The notes under the pieces were generated by a model, which worked only from the letters and a program-made list of their open reading frames with translations, did no database searches and was not told the origin of the DNA. The position numbers and the translations under genes were made by a program. This document shows positions 24,541-32,806 of a stretch of DNA of 56,116 nucleotides, piece by piece. Source of the DNA: Pseudomonadota bacterium (GTDB taxonomy: Bacteria > Pseudomonadota > Gammaproteobacteria > Burkholderiales > Burkholderiaceae_C); NCBI GenBank assembly GCA_031119395.1, contig JAVHYA010000028.1, positions 1 to 56,116 on the forward strand, in the 5' to 3' direction. Every line of letters begins with the position of its first letter. Position 1 is the stretch's first letter.

Positions 24541-26037
24541 TCAGCCCCAGGACAGGGCCGACAGGTCGTTGGCGAAGATCGGCTGGTCCTTCCACAGCCC
24601 GCGCAGGCCGCGGGCCGCCACGGTGATGAGCTGCGGCTGGTAGAGGAAGCCATTGGCGGCATCCTCGGCCAGCAGGCGCTGCGCCTCGCCCAGCGCGCGC
24701 AGGCGGTCGGCCTCGCGCGGGCTGCTGCGGGTCTTCTCGAACACCTCGTTGAACCTCGTCGAGCGGTAGCCCCAGTAGTACTCGGGCTTGGTGTAGTTCA
24801 CCAGGTCGAAGGGCTCGACGTGCAGGATCAGCGTCAGGTCGTAGTTGTGGGCGCCGCCGTAGGTGTTGCCGATCCACTGGGCCCATTCGACGTTCTGCAG
24901 CTTCGCGTTGACGCCCACCTTGGCCAGCTGGGCGGCGATGAGTTCGCCGCCCTGGCGCGCGTAGGGCGGCGGGGGCAGGACGAAGTTCAGCTCCAGCGGC
25001 GTCTTCACCCCGGCCTCGGCGAGCAGCCGCTTCGCCTTCTCGGGGTCGTAGGGGTTGATGCCCAGCGTGTCGACGTAGCCCGGCGCACCGGGCACGTAAT
25101 GGCTGCCGATGGGCACGCCGCGCCCGTCGACCGCGGCCTCGATGACGGCCTTGCGGTCGATGGCCGCGAGCAGGGCCCGGCGCACCCGCACGTCGTCCAG
25201 CGGCTTGCGGCGCTGGTTGATGGCCAGGATGGTCTTGCCGCGCGAGGCGTTGAACAGCACCTGGAAGCGCCGGTCGTTCTGGAACTGCGGCAGGCTGCGC
25301 GAGACCGAGGCATGCGGGAAGAGGTCGACATCGCCCGCCAGCAGCGCGGCGACCTGCGCGGCCGGCTCCGAGATGAAGCGGAAGCTGACGCGGCGGAGGG
25401 CGACCGCGTCCGCCTGGCGCCAGTCGTCCCGCTTCGCCAGGACGATCGTGTTGCCCTTGTTCCAGGCCTCGAGCCGGTACGGGCCGGTGCCCACGGGTTG
25501 CGTGGCATTGGTGTCGGCGCTCCTGGGCTCGACGATGATGGCGGAGGCCTGGCCAAGAAGGAACAGCAGGTCGGGCTCGATCTCCTGGCTGATCAGCACG
25601 ACCGTGTGCGAATCGACGACCTGGGCCTTCAGGTTGGTGAAGGTGCGCTTGTCCTTGTTGGTGCTGCCCGCGGCGGCCGCGCGGTCGAAGCTGAACTTCA
25701 CGGCCTGCGCATCGAAGGGCTCGCCGTTGCTGAACTTCACGCCCCGGCGCAGCCGGAAGGTGGTGGTCCTCAGGTCGGGCGAGACCTCCCAGCTCTCGGC
25801 GAGCAGCGGCTTGACGCTGCCGTCGGACTGGATCTTGGTGAGCGTCTCGAAGACGTTGTAGAGCACCACCTCCGAGATCTCCGCGCCGGCCTTGGCGGTC
25901 GGGTCCAGGCCGGTCGGCTCCAGCGTGAGGGCGAGCACGAGGCTGTCCTTGCGGCGGGCCTGCGCCGTGGCGGGCAAGCCCCATGAGACGGTGGCGGCGC
26001 TGGCCGCGGTGGCGATGAAGGTGCGTCGTTGCAGCAC
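24541..26037 (-). CDS. Peptide/opine-type ABC transporter substrate-binding protein (copy 1)
   Basis: 498 residues, paralogue of the downstream gene. The start is a GTG at 26037: it aligns with the MLNRRT start of the paralogue, and AAGGA lies 5 nt upstream on the minus strand, while no suitable ATG is near. Signal region LQRRTFIATAASAATVSWG; mature start RRKDSLVLALTLEPTGLDP. It shares VGTGPYRLEAW, VRRALLAAIDRKAVIE and IGSHYVPGAPGYVDT with copy 2. Two divergent binding proteins using one permease/ATPase set would widen the substrate range. The 140-bp upstream gap (26038-26177) contains only a G/C-rich hairpin. Confidence 0.9.
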   Translation of the reverse strand: MLQRRTFIATAASAATVSWGLPATAQARRKDSLVLALTLEPTGLDPTAKAGAEISEVVLYNVFETLTKIQSDGSVKPLLAESWEVSPDLRTTTFRLRRGVKFSNGEPFDAQAVKFSFDRAAAAGSTNKDKRTFTNLKAQVVDSHTVVLISQEIEPDLLFLLGQASAIIVEPRSADTNATQPVGTGPYRLEAWNKGNTIVLAKRDDWRQADAVALRRVSFRFISEPAAQVAALLAGDVDLFPHASVSRSLPQFQNDRRFQVLFNASRGKTILAINQRRKPLDDVRVRRALLAAIDRKAVIEAAVDGRGVPIGSHYVPGAPGYVDTLGINPYDPEKAKRLLAEAGVKTPLELNFVLPPPPYARQGGELIAAQLAKVGVNAKLQNVEWAQWIGNTYGGAHNYDLTLILHVEPFDLVNYTKPEYYWGYRSTRFNEVFEKTRSSPREADRLRALGEAQRLLAEDAANGFLYQPQLITVAARGLRGLWKDQPIFANDLSALSWG

Positions 26038-26177
26038 GTCGGTCCTTGCGGGGTCGATGGGACGGACCGCGTGCCCCGGGGCCCATCCCCGCGGCCGCGG
26101 GCCGCCGGCATCTTGCGCGAAAGGCCGCCCGCGCCGCAACCTCGTGCTTATGACGGAAACATCCGAAGCCGCCGCGC

Positions 26178-26996
26178 TCAGGCGTGCAGCACGCCTCCGG
26201 CCGGCGTGTGCTGCACGGCCTCGAGCAGGGCGCGCGTGTAGGGGTGCTCGGCCTCGCGGAACAGGCGCTCGGGCGCGCCGCGCTCGACGATATGCCCCTT
26301 GAGCACCACGCACACGTCGTCGCACAGGTGGTTGACCACCGCGAGGTCGTGGCTGATGAGCAGGTAGCTGATGCCGAACTGCTGCTGCAGGTCCTGCATG
26401 AGGTTGAGCACCTGCGCCTGCACCGACACGTCGAGCGCGCTCACCGGCTCGTCGGCCACGATGAGCTTGGGCCGCGTGATGAGCGCGCGCGCGATGGCGA
26501 TGCGCTGGCGCTGCCCGCCGGAAAACTCGTGCGGGTACTTGTCGAGGTCGGTGGTGCGCAGGCCCACGGCCGCCAGCGACTCGGCCGCGCGCTCGCGCTG
26601 CTCGGCGCGCGTGGCCGACTCGGCGGTGCCGGCCAGCGCCTCCAGCGGCTCGGCCACGATGCGCGCCACCGTCTGGCGCGGGTCGAGCGAGCCGTACGGG
26701 TCCTGGAAGACCATCTGGAAGTCGCGCCGGGCGACGCGCAGCTCGCGCTTGGGCAGGGCGTTGATGTCGCGCCCCAGCATCTTGATGCTGCCGCTGGTGG
26801 GCGTGTCCAGCGCCATCACCAGGCGCGCGATGGTCGACTTGCCCGAGCCGGACTCGCCGACGATGCCCAGGCTGCGTCCGGCCTCGACCGTGAAGCTCAC
26901 GCCGTTGAGCGCCTTCACCAGCGGCGGCGGGCCGAGCAGCTTCTCGCGCGGCAGCTCGTAATGACGGACCAGGTCGGTGACTTCGAGCAGGGTCAT
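26178..26996 (-). CDS. Oligopeptide-type ABC transporter ATP-binding protein (DppF/OppF class)
   Basis: 272 residues with Walker A GESGSGKST, the family-specific FQDPYGSLDPRQTV Q-loop, signature [14 protein letters not shown], Walker B IVADEPVSALDVS and the switch His in ISHDLAVV. The C-terminal HPYTRALL segment is typical of peptide-importer ATPases. One of two ATPases of the unit. The gap to the preceding dppD-like gene contains one copy each of repeats A and B. Confidence 0.94.
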   Translation of the reverse strand: MTLLEVTDLVRHYELPREKLLGPPPLVKALNGVSFTVEAGRSLGIVGESGSGKSTIARLVMALDTPTSGSIKMLGRDINALPKRELRVARRDFQMVFQDPYGSLDPRQTVARIVAEPLEALAGTAESATRAEQRERAAESLAAVGLRTTDLDKYPHEFSGGQRQRIAIARALITRPKLIVADEPVSALDVSVQAQVLNLMQDLQQQFGISYLLISHDLAVVNHLCDDVCVVLKGHIVERGAPERLFREAEHPYTRALLEAVQHTPAGGVLHA

Positions 26997-27007
26997 GGTT
27001 CAGAAAG

Positions 27008-27136
27008 CGGGAGCGGGCAGCCGTGCGCGAAGGACGCAACGATCATGCGAAGGGCGCCCAGGGGGGTCCGACAAATTTCCATGGATTTTCTGCGTCCTTC
27101 GCGACACCTTCGCGCGCTTCGCGTACGGATGTCCGT
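27008..27136. repeat. Interspersed palindromic repeat family B, copy 1
   Basis: Left arm GGGCAGCCGTGCGCGAAGGA, right arm CGCGCTTCGCGTACGGATGT ending in CCG. The arms are inverted repeats built from CGCGAAGG units, so the RNA can fold into one long hairpin. The most diverged of three copies in this operon. Confidence 0.75.
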
Positions 27137-27150
27137 CTTCATTCTTGAAT

Positions 27151-27207
27151 GAAAAGTGCCTGCGGCGCCCGTCCTGCGTGCGCGAGCAGCTACGAAATTG
27201 ATAGCAA
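27151..27207 (+). repeat. Interspersed repeat family A, copy 6
   Basis: GTGCCTGCGGCGCCCGTCCT then GCGAGCAGCTACGAAATTGA and TAGCAA. Lies between family B copy 1 and the stop of the dppD-like gene, so one gap of the transporter operon carries two different repeats in tandem. Confidence 0.8.
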
Positions 27208-27213
27208 TGTCGC

Positions 27214-28212
27214 TCATCCCGCGATCTCCTGCTCCGCAGCTTCGGCGGCCACCGCATCGAGCCGGATGCAGCGCACCTGGTGCCCGTGCGCGAGCGGCGT
27301 GGGCGGCGGCGGCGTGGTGTGGCAGGCATCGACGGTGAAGCGGCAACGCCCCGCGAAGGGGCAGCCGGGCGGCAGGTCGACCAGCTCGGGCACGCTGCCG
27401 CGGATGGTGGCCAGGCGCCCGCCGCGCGGTGCGCCCAGCACCGGGCGCGCGGCGAACAGGCCCTGCGTGTAGGGGTGGGCGCGCTCGGCGAAGACGGCGC
27501 CGGTGGGGCCGCTCTCGACCACGCTGCCGCCGTACATCACGAGCATGCGCGACACGTTGTTGGCGATCACGCCGAGGTCGTGCGAGATCAGGATCATCGC
27601 CATGCCCCGTTCCTCGACCAGGCCGCGGATGAGGTCGAGGATCTGCTTCTGGATGGTGACGTCGAGCGCGGTGGTGGGCTCGTCGGCGATCAGCAGGTCG
27701 GGCCCGCAGGCCAGCGCCATCGCGATGCCGATGCGCTGGCGCTGCCCGCCCGAGAACTGGTGCGGGTAGGCGTCGAGCTTGGCCTGCGCATCCGGGATGC
27801 CCACGCGCTCCAGCAAGGCCAGCACCTCCTTGCGCGCGTCGGCCGCCGAGAGCCCGCGGTGCAGGCGCAGCGGCTCGCCGACCTGGCGCGCGATGGTGTG
27901 CACCGGGTTCAGTGCCGTCATCGGCTCCTGGAAGATCATGCCGATGCGGTTGCCGCGCACCTGGCACATCGCCTTGTCGGGCAGGCCCACCAGTTCCTGC
28001 CCGTCGAAGCGGATGCTGCCCGTGACCTTCGCGTTCGAGGGCAGCAGGCCCATGAGCGACATGACGGTGATCGACTTGCCGCAGCCGGATTCGCCCACGA
28101 TGCCCAGCGTCTCGCCGCGCTCGAGCGAGAAGCTGATGCCGCGCACCGCTTCGGCGGGGCCACGCTGCGTCTGCAGGCCGATGTGGAGGTCGTTGACTTC
28201 GAGGAGGGGCAT
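27214..28212 (-). CDS. Oligopeptide-type ABC transporter ATP-binding protein (DppD/OppD class)
   Basis: 332 residues. Walker [11 protein letters not shown]-loop [14 protein letters not shown], signature [14 protein letters not shown], Walker [14 protein letters not shown] and switch ISHDLGVI are intact. The C-terminal extension has the cysteine pattern [15 protein letters not shown], which in this family binds an iron-sulfur cluster or zinc near the oligopeptide ATPase C-terminus. Pairs with the DppF-class ATPase. Confidence 0.94.
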   Translation of the reverse strand: MPLLEVNDLHIGLQTQRGPAEAVRGISFSLERGETLGIVGESGCGKSITVMSLMGLLPSNAKVTGSIRFDGQELVGLPDKAMCQVRGNRIGMIFQEPMTALNPVHTIARQVGEPLRLHRGLSAADARKEVLALLERVGIPDAQAKLDAYPHQFSGGQRQRIGIAMALACGPDLLIADEPTTALDVTIQKQILDLIRGLVEERGMAMILISHDLGVIANNVSRMLVMYGGSVVESGPTGAVFAERAHPYTQGLFAARPVLGAPRGGRLATIRGSVPELVDLPPGCPFAGRCRFTVDACHTTPPPPTPLAHGHQVRCIRLDAVAAEAAEQEIAG

Positions 28213-28222
28213 GGTCAGAAAG

Positions 28223-28346
28223 CGGACAGCCGTACGCGAAGGGCGCGAAGGTCGCGCGAAGAGCGCGAAAGAGAATCCAGGAGTTTTTTCATCGAGCTTT
28301 TTGCGTCCTTCGCGAAACCTTCGCGTCCTTCGTGGATGGAGGTCCG
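28223..28346. repeat. Interspersed palindromic repeat family B, copy 2
   Basis: Left arm CGGACAGCCGTACGCGAAGG, right arm CTTCGTGGATGGAGGTCCG, with GCGTCCTTCGCGAAACCTTC inside. Ends 2 bp before the dppC stop codon position, filling the gap between dppC-like and dppD-like genes. Confidence 0.8.
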
Positions 28347-28348
28347 AA

Positions 28349-29218
28349 TCAGCGTGCCCTCGCCAGCTTCGGGTCCAGCAGGTCGCGCAGCCCGTCGCCC
28401 AGCAGGTTGAGGCCGAGCACGGCGAAGGCGATGGCCAGGCCGGGCCAGACGGCCAGCAGGGGCTGCTGGAACATGAGGGTCTGCGCCTCGCTCAGCATGC
28501 GGCCCCACGAGGGCTGTGGCGGCTGCGTGCCCAGGCCGAGGTACGACAGCGCGGCCTCGGCCAGGATGGCGATGGCGAAGCGGATCGTGATCTGCACGAT
28601 CAGCACGGCCGAGATGTTGGGCAGCACGTGCTGCATCGTGATGGCGAAGGGGCCCTTGCCGCAGGCGCGCGCGGCGGCGATGTATTCGCGCGACCAGATC
28701 GCGTTGGCCGAGGCGCGCGTGATGCGCGCGAAGGTCGGGATGTTGTAGATGCCGATGGCGATGATCGCGTTGACGATGCCGGCGCCGAACACGGCCGTGA
28801 GCATGATGGCCGAGAGGATGGCGGGGAAGGCGAGCGAGAAGTCGGTCAGCCGCATGATGGCCTCCTCGACCCAGCCGCGCCGGGCCGCGGCCAGCAGGCC
28901 CAGCGCGGTGCCGACCACCAGGCCGATGCCCACCGCGATCACGCCCACGAGGATCGACGCCCGTGCGCCCACCAGCAGCAGCGAGGCCACGTCGCGCCCG
29001 AAGGCGTCGGTGCCCAGCCAGTGCCGTGCCGAGGGCGACTGCATCTTGGCCGCCATGTCCATCTCGTAGGGCGACCAGGGCGTCCACACGTACGACAGGG
29101 CGGCGGCCGCGACGAGCAGCAGCGTCAGCACGCCGCCGATGACGAAACTGCGATGCCGCAGGGCGCGTTGCCAGAAGCCGGGGGCGTTGCGTGGGCTGGC
29201 GAGGGTGAGGGTGTTCAT
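28349..29218 (-). CDS. Oligopeptide-type ABC transporter permease (DppC class)
   Basis: 289 residues. A short cytosolic N-terminus precedes the first membrane segment (FVIGGVLTLLLVAAAALSYV), then the family domain with GTDAFGRDVASLLLVGARAS, characteristic of DppC, and four to five further helices. The coupling loop with REYIAAARACGKGP precedes HVLPNISAVL. No obvious defect. Confidence 0.93.
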   Translation of the reverse strand: MNTLTLASPRNAPGFWQRALRHRSFVIGGVLTLLLVAAAALSYVWTPWSPYEMDMAAKMQSPSARHWLGTDAFGRDVASLLLVGARASILVGVIAVGIGLVVGTALGLLAAARRGWVEEAIMRLTDFSLAFPAILSAIMLTAVFGAGIVNAIIAIGIYNIPTFARITRASANAIWSREYIAAARACGKGPFAITMQHVLPNISAVLIVQITIRFAIAILAEAALSYLGLGTQPPQPSWGRMLSEAQTLMFQQPLLAVWPGLAIAFAVLGLNLLGDGLRDLLDPKLARAR

Positions 29219-29230
29219 GGGTTCAGGAAT

Positions 29231-29355
29231 CGGACTGCCGTACGCGAAGGGCGCGAAGATTTCGCAAAGGTCGCGAAGAAGAGCCAGACGAATCTTTCAG
29301 GGAGTTCTTTTGCGTCCTTCGCGAGACCTTCGCGCCCTTCGCGTACGGATGTCCG
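29231..29355. repeat. Interspersed palindromic repeat family B, copy 3
   Basis: Left arm CGGACTGCCGTACGCGAAGG then GCGCGAAGATTTCGC; right arm GCGAGACCTTCGCGCCCTTC then GCGTACGGATGTCCG. The arms are the best-preserved inverted pair of the three copies. Ends 3 bp from the dppB stop. Confidence 0.85.
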
Positions 29356-29358
29356 CTT

Positions 29359-30309
29359 TCACACATCGCTCGCCTTGATGCGCGGATCGATCACCGCATA
29401 CAGCACGTCGACCACGAAGTTCACGATGACGACGAAGGCGGCCAGCAGCATCACGCAGTTGCGCACCACGATCAGGTCGCGGTTGCTGATGGCCTGGAAG
29501 ATCAGGCGGCCCAGGCCGGGCAGGTAGAACACGTTCTCGACCACGATGGTGCCGGCCAGCAGCTCGGAGAACTGCATGCCCATCACGGTGACGACGGGGA
29601 TGAGCGCATTGCGCAGCACATGGCGCCACAGCACCGCGCGCTGGCCCACGCCCTTGGCGCGCGCGGTGCGCACGAAGTCCTCGCGCATCACCTCCAGCAC
29701 GGCCGAGCGCGTGATGCGCGCCAGGATGGCCGCCTGCACCACCGCCAGCGACAGGGCGGGCAGCAGCAGCGACTTGATGCCCGCGCCGATGCCCTCGCCC
29801 CAGCCGTCGAAGCCGCCGGCCGAGAACCACTGCAGCTTCACCGAGAACAGCAGGATGAGCAGGATCGCGAACCAGAAGTTGGGAATGGCCACGCCGACCT
29901 GGGCCAGCCCCATCAGGCCCACGTCGCCCAGCTTGTTGTGGCGGGCCGCGGCCGTCACCCCGACCAGCAGCGCGATCACGGTGGTGAAGGCCATCGCCAT
30001 GAAGGCCAGCGGGATGGTCAGCTGCAGGCGCTCGAGGATCAGGTCGAGCACGGGCGAGCCGTAGGTGTAGCTGTCGCCGAGGTTGCCGGTGAGCAGGCCG
30101 CCGATCCATTGCCAGTAGCGCGTCCAGGCCGGCTGGTCGAGGCCCAGCTTGGTGGCGAGGGCCGCCACCGCGCTGGGGTCGGCATCCGGGCCCATCAGCA
30201 TCTGCGCGGCGTTGCCGGGCAGGATCTCGAGCACGAGGAAGACGATGACCGAGGCACCGATCAGGGTGCCGATGAGGGTCGCGAGGCGCTTGAGGAGGAA
30301 CAGGCTCAT
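29359..30309 (-). CDS. Oligopeptide-type ABC transporter permease (DppB class)
   Basis: 316 residues, first gene of the transporter unit. MSLFLLKRLATLIGTLIGAS begins the first membrane helix, as in DppB/OppB. The large periplasmic loop contains GLDQPAWTRYWQWIGGLLTGNLG, and the coupling loop REDFVRTARAKGVGQRAVLWRHVLRNAL (given in part) matches the EAA region. It is divergent from the YfhL ferredoxin gene across a 213-bp gap rich in G/C that should contain its promoter, though no convincing box is visible on the minus strand. Confidence 0.93.
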   Translation of the reverse strand: MSLFLLKRLATLIGTLIGASVIVFLVLEILPGNAAQMLMGPDADPSAVAALATKLGLDQPAWTRYWQWIGGLLTGNLGDSYTYGSPVLDLILERLQLTIPLAFMAMAFTTVIALLVGVTAAARHNKLGDVGLMGLAQVGVAIPNFWFAILLILLFSVKLQWFSAGGFDGWGEGIGAGIKSLLLPALSLAVVQAAILARITRSAVLEVMREDFVRTARAKGVGQRAVLWRHVLRNALIPVVTVMGMQFSELLAGTIVVENVFYLPGLGRLIFQAISNRDLIVVRNCVMLLAAFVVIVNFVVDVLYAVIDPRIKASDV

Positions 30310-30402
30310 GGTGGGGCGGTGCGCGCAGCGTGCGCCTGGGGCGGCGCGGCCGGCGGCGACGGCAAGGGTGCGCGGCGGGTCGCGGGGGCGGCCGCAGCAT
30401 AA

Positions 30403-30792
<390 letters not shown>

Positions 30793-30816
30793 GGGCCTGC
30801 GCGGCGCCGGCCCGGC

Positions 30817-31287
30817 TCAATCCGTCTTCGTCTTCTTGCGTTTGCTGCCCGCAGCGGCCGCCGACGGATCGCGCGCGGTGAAGGCGTCCGTGTCGCCTTT
30901 CGCGTGCTTCTTCGGCTTGTGGGTCTTCGGCGGCTTCGCGACCGTCTCGCGCGGCGCGGGCTTCGTGGCCGGTGCGGGGGGCGGCGCGATGAGGGCAGGC
31001 CGCTGCCGCGCGGCCTCGTGCTCCAGGGCGCGGCGCTCGCGGGCCATGGCGTCGGCCTGTCGCTGGGCGTCGCGGGTGCGCCGGTCCTGGGCCTGGCGGT
31101 CGGCGCTGCTGCGGGTGTCGTCCACCGACACCGGTCGCCCGCCGGGGCAGGGGTGGTCGCTGTAGCTGCTGCCGCAGCGCCAAGTGTGGCTTCCCAAGCC
31201 GTTTGGGCCTGCAGCGCCCGCCGGATGGGCGCAAGCTGCTATCAAAAGTGAAGCAATCGTGTGGGCGGCGCGGTGTCGTGTGCGCAT
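30817..31287 (-). CDS. Exported small basic protein of unknown function
   Basis: 156 residues. The N-terminus (about 1-26) is a signal sequence; SLLIAACAHP contains an LIAAC lipobox-like site at Cys19, while AGAAG at 23-27 could be a signal peptidase I site, so lipoprotein and secreted forms are both possible. The mature part has WRCGSSYSDHPCPGGRPVSV with a Cys pair, then a long charged coiled-coil-like helix (about 60-95) and a Pro/Lys-rich tail. The signal region is encoded by repeat A copy 7. A strong AGGAGGAGA lies before the ATG. The mature domain is reminiscent of DUF4124-like exported proteins but no family is assigned. Confidence 0.75.
   Translation of the reverse strand: MRTRHRAAHTIASLLIAACAHPAGAAGPNGLGSHTWRCGSSYSDHPCPGGRPVSVDDTRSSADRQAQDRRTRDAQRQADAMARERRALEHEAARQRPALIAPPPAPATKPAPRETVAKPPKTHKPKKHAKGDTDAFTARDPSAAAAGSKRKKTKTD
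31201..31257 (+). repeat. Interspersed repeat family A, copy 7 (encodes a signal peptide)
   Basis: TTGGGCCTGCAGCGCCCGCC then GCGCAAGCTGCTATCAAAAG and TGAAGCAA. The right arm has diverged. The copy lies entirely in the coding region of the exported small protein and encodes residues about 10-29. Confidence 0.8.
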
Positions 31288-31315
31288 CGTCTCCTCCTCC
31301 CTGTGGTGCTCGGCG

Positions 31316-31954
31316 CTAACCCGGCGCCGCGGCGGGCGGCCCGCCGTCGCCGGGCTCGCGCCGGGGCGGTTTGGGCCGGGGCGGCTTGCTGGTGTGGATC
31401 AGCAAGGTCGCCTTGTCCATCTCGCCGGCCACCAGGGCCGGCACGGCATGCAGGGTGCGCACGATCGTGTCGTCGATCGCCTCGCGCTGCTCGCGCAGCG
31501 GCTTCTTGAGCACCCAGTGGATGACTTCGCTCTTCACGCCCGGGTGGCCGATGCCGATGCGAAGGCGCCAGTAGTCGCCCGTGCCCAGTTGCGCGTGGAT
31601 GTCGCGCAGGCCGTTGTGGCCGGCGTGGCTGCCGCCGAGCTTGAGCTTGGCCTGGCCGGGCACGATGTCGAGCTCGTCGTGCACCACGAGGATCTCCTCC
31701 GGTGCGATCTTGAAGAAGCGGGCCAGCGCGCCGACCGACTTGCCCGAGAGGTTCATGAAGGTCTGCGGCTCGAGCAGCCACACGTTCTGGCCGTGCACCG
31801 TGGTGCGCGCCACGAGGCCGTGGTAGCTGCGCTCGGGCTGCAGATGCAGCTTCCAGTCGCGCGCCAGGGCGTCGATCCACCAGAAGCCCGCGTTGTGGCG
31901 CGTGGCCTCGTACTCCGGGCCCGGGTTGCCCAGGCCGACGAACAGCTTGATCAT
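31316..31954 (-). CDS. pth: Peptidyl-tRNA hydrolase
   Basis: 212 residues; cleaves peptidyl-tRNA released from stalled ribosomes. Catalytic His20 lies in [22 protein letters not shown] carries the conserved Asn and [10 protein letters not shown] the Asp; [13 protein letters not shown] is the second family signature. The C-terminus has a basic Pro/Arg tail ([11 protein letters not shown]) longer than usual. Minus-strand GATAAT lies 7 nt before the ATG. Last housekeeping gene of the prs-rplY-pth series. Confidence 0.96.
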   Translation of the reverse strand: MIKLFVGLGNPGPEYEATRHNAGFWWIDALARDWKLHLQPERSYHGLVARTTVHGQNVWLLEPQTFMNLSGKSVGALARFFKIAPEEILVVHDELDIVPGQAKLKLGGSHAGHNGLRDIHAQLGTGDYWRLRIGIGHPGVKSEVIHWVLKKPLREQREAIDDTIVRTLHAVPALVAGEMDKATLLIHTSKPPRPKPPRREPGDGGPPAAAPG

Positions 31955-31961
31955 GGAGTCG

Positions 31962-31967
31962 ATTATC
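31962..31967 (-). promoter_or_regulatory. Putative -10 box of pth
   Basis: GATAAT on the minus strand with 7 nt to the ATG; no Shine-Dalgarno. Lies just after the rplY terminator, so pth may have its own leaderless promoter. Confidence 0.4.
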
Positions 31968-31991
31968 CGGGGCGGATTTCCGCGGGGCCTG

Positions 31992-32022
31992 AAAAGCAGA
32001 CGGCCCGCCGAAGCGGGCCGTC
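31992..32022 (-). terminator. Rho-independent terminator after rplY
   Basis: Minus strand GACGGCCCGC TTCG GCGGGCCGTC followed by TGCTTTTC: a 10-bp perfect stem with a UUCG tetraloop and a short U-rich tail. Lies 22 nt beyond the rplY stop. Confidence 0.85.
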
Positions 32023-32044
32023 GAATCGCGCACGGGCGGGGCGA

Positions 32045-32683
32045 TTACTTCTTCTTGCCACCCTTGGCCGGAGCCGGTGCGGGCGCAGCCGCAGCGGCTT
32101 CGGCCGGTGCGGGCTCTTCCTCGGCGGCCGGGGCCACGGCCGACACCACGACGGGGTTCGGCTTGCCGTGCAGGATGACCTTGGCGCCCTTGGGCAGCTT
32201 CAGGTCGCTCACGTGCACGGTGGCGGCGTTGGTCAGGCCCGACAGGTCGACCTCGATGAATTCGGGCAGGTCGGCCGGCAGCACGCTGATCTGGATTTCG
32301 GTCATCACGTGGTTGACCAGGTTCTGGTGCAGCTTGACGGCTTCGGACTCTTCCTCACCCTTGAAGTGCAGCGGCACCTTCACGGTCAGGCGGGTGCGGG
32401 CGTCGACGCGCTGGAAGTCGATGTGCTGAACCAGCTGCTTGAAGGGGTGGTACTGCACATCGCGCAGCAGGACCTTGCTCACGGTGCCGCCCAGTTCCAT
32501 CTCGAGGATGGAGGAGTGGAAGGCTTCCTTCTTGAGGGCGTGGAACAGCGCGTTGTGATCGAGTTCGATCAGTTGGGGCTGGCCCTCGCCACCGTAGACG
32601 ATGCCCGGCGTCTTGCCGGCATTGCGCAGACGGCGGCTCGCACCCGTACCCTGCTTGGCGCGCTCGAAAGCGACGAATTTCAT
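32045..32683 (-). CDS. rplY: 50S ribosomal protein L25 (Ctc form)
   Basis: 212 residues; binds 5S rRNA. The N-terminal L25 domain ([32 protein letters not shown]) is followed by the beta domain of the longer general stress protein Ctc/TL5 form ([20 protein letters not shown]), and an Ala/Pro/Glu then Lys-rich C-terminal tail. Placed between prs and pth as in most betaproteobacteria. A terminator hairpin in the gap before it suggests partial attenuation between prs and rplY. Confidence 0.95.
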   Translation of the reverse strand: MKFVAFERAKQGTGASRRLRNAGKTPGIVYGGEGQPQLIELDHNALFHALKKEAFHSSILEMELGGTVSKVLLRDVQYHPFKQLVQHIDFQRVDARTRLTVKVPLHFKGEEESEAVKLHQNLVNHVMTEIQISVLPADLPEFIEVDLSGLTNAATVHVSDLKLPKGAKVILHGKPNPVVVSAVAPAAEEEPAPAEAAAAAPAPAPAKGGKKK

Positions 32684-32730
32684 ATCGATTCTCCAGATGG
32701 AACCGGCCGCGACCAGCCTGGCTCCGTTTC

Positions 32731-32748
32731 AAAAAGCCCCGGAGGGGC
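32731..32748 (-). terminator. Terminator/attenuator between prs and rplY
   Basis: Minus strand GCCCC TCC GGGGC followed by TTTTTG. A second perfect hairpin (AAGGAGCGG / CCGCTCCTT, 32754-32778) lies just upstream in the transcript. Two consecutive hairpins between prs and rplY suggest transcript-end formation with readthrough. Confidence 0.75.
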
Positions 32749-32806
32749 ACGAAGAAGGAGCGGAACGGGCCGCTCCTTCAGATGTCCGAAGAGCGCGAGG
32801 CGCGCT

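Noticed and set aside
22853-26086. A very long minus-strand open frame covering both binding proteins
   Set aside because: It is in frame only with the second binding protein; upstream it runs through the first gene in the wrong frame, an artefact of high G+C.
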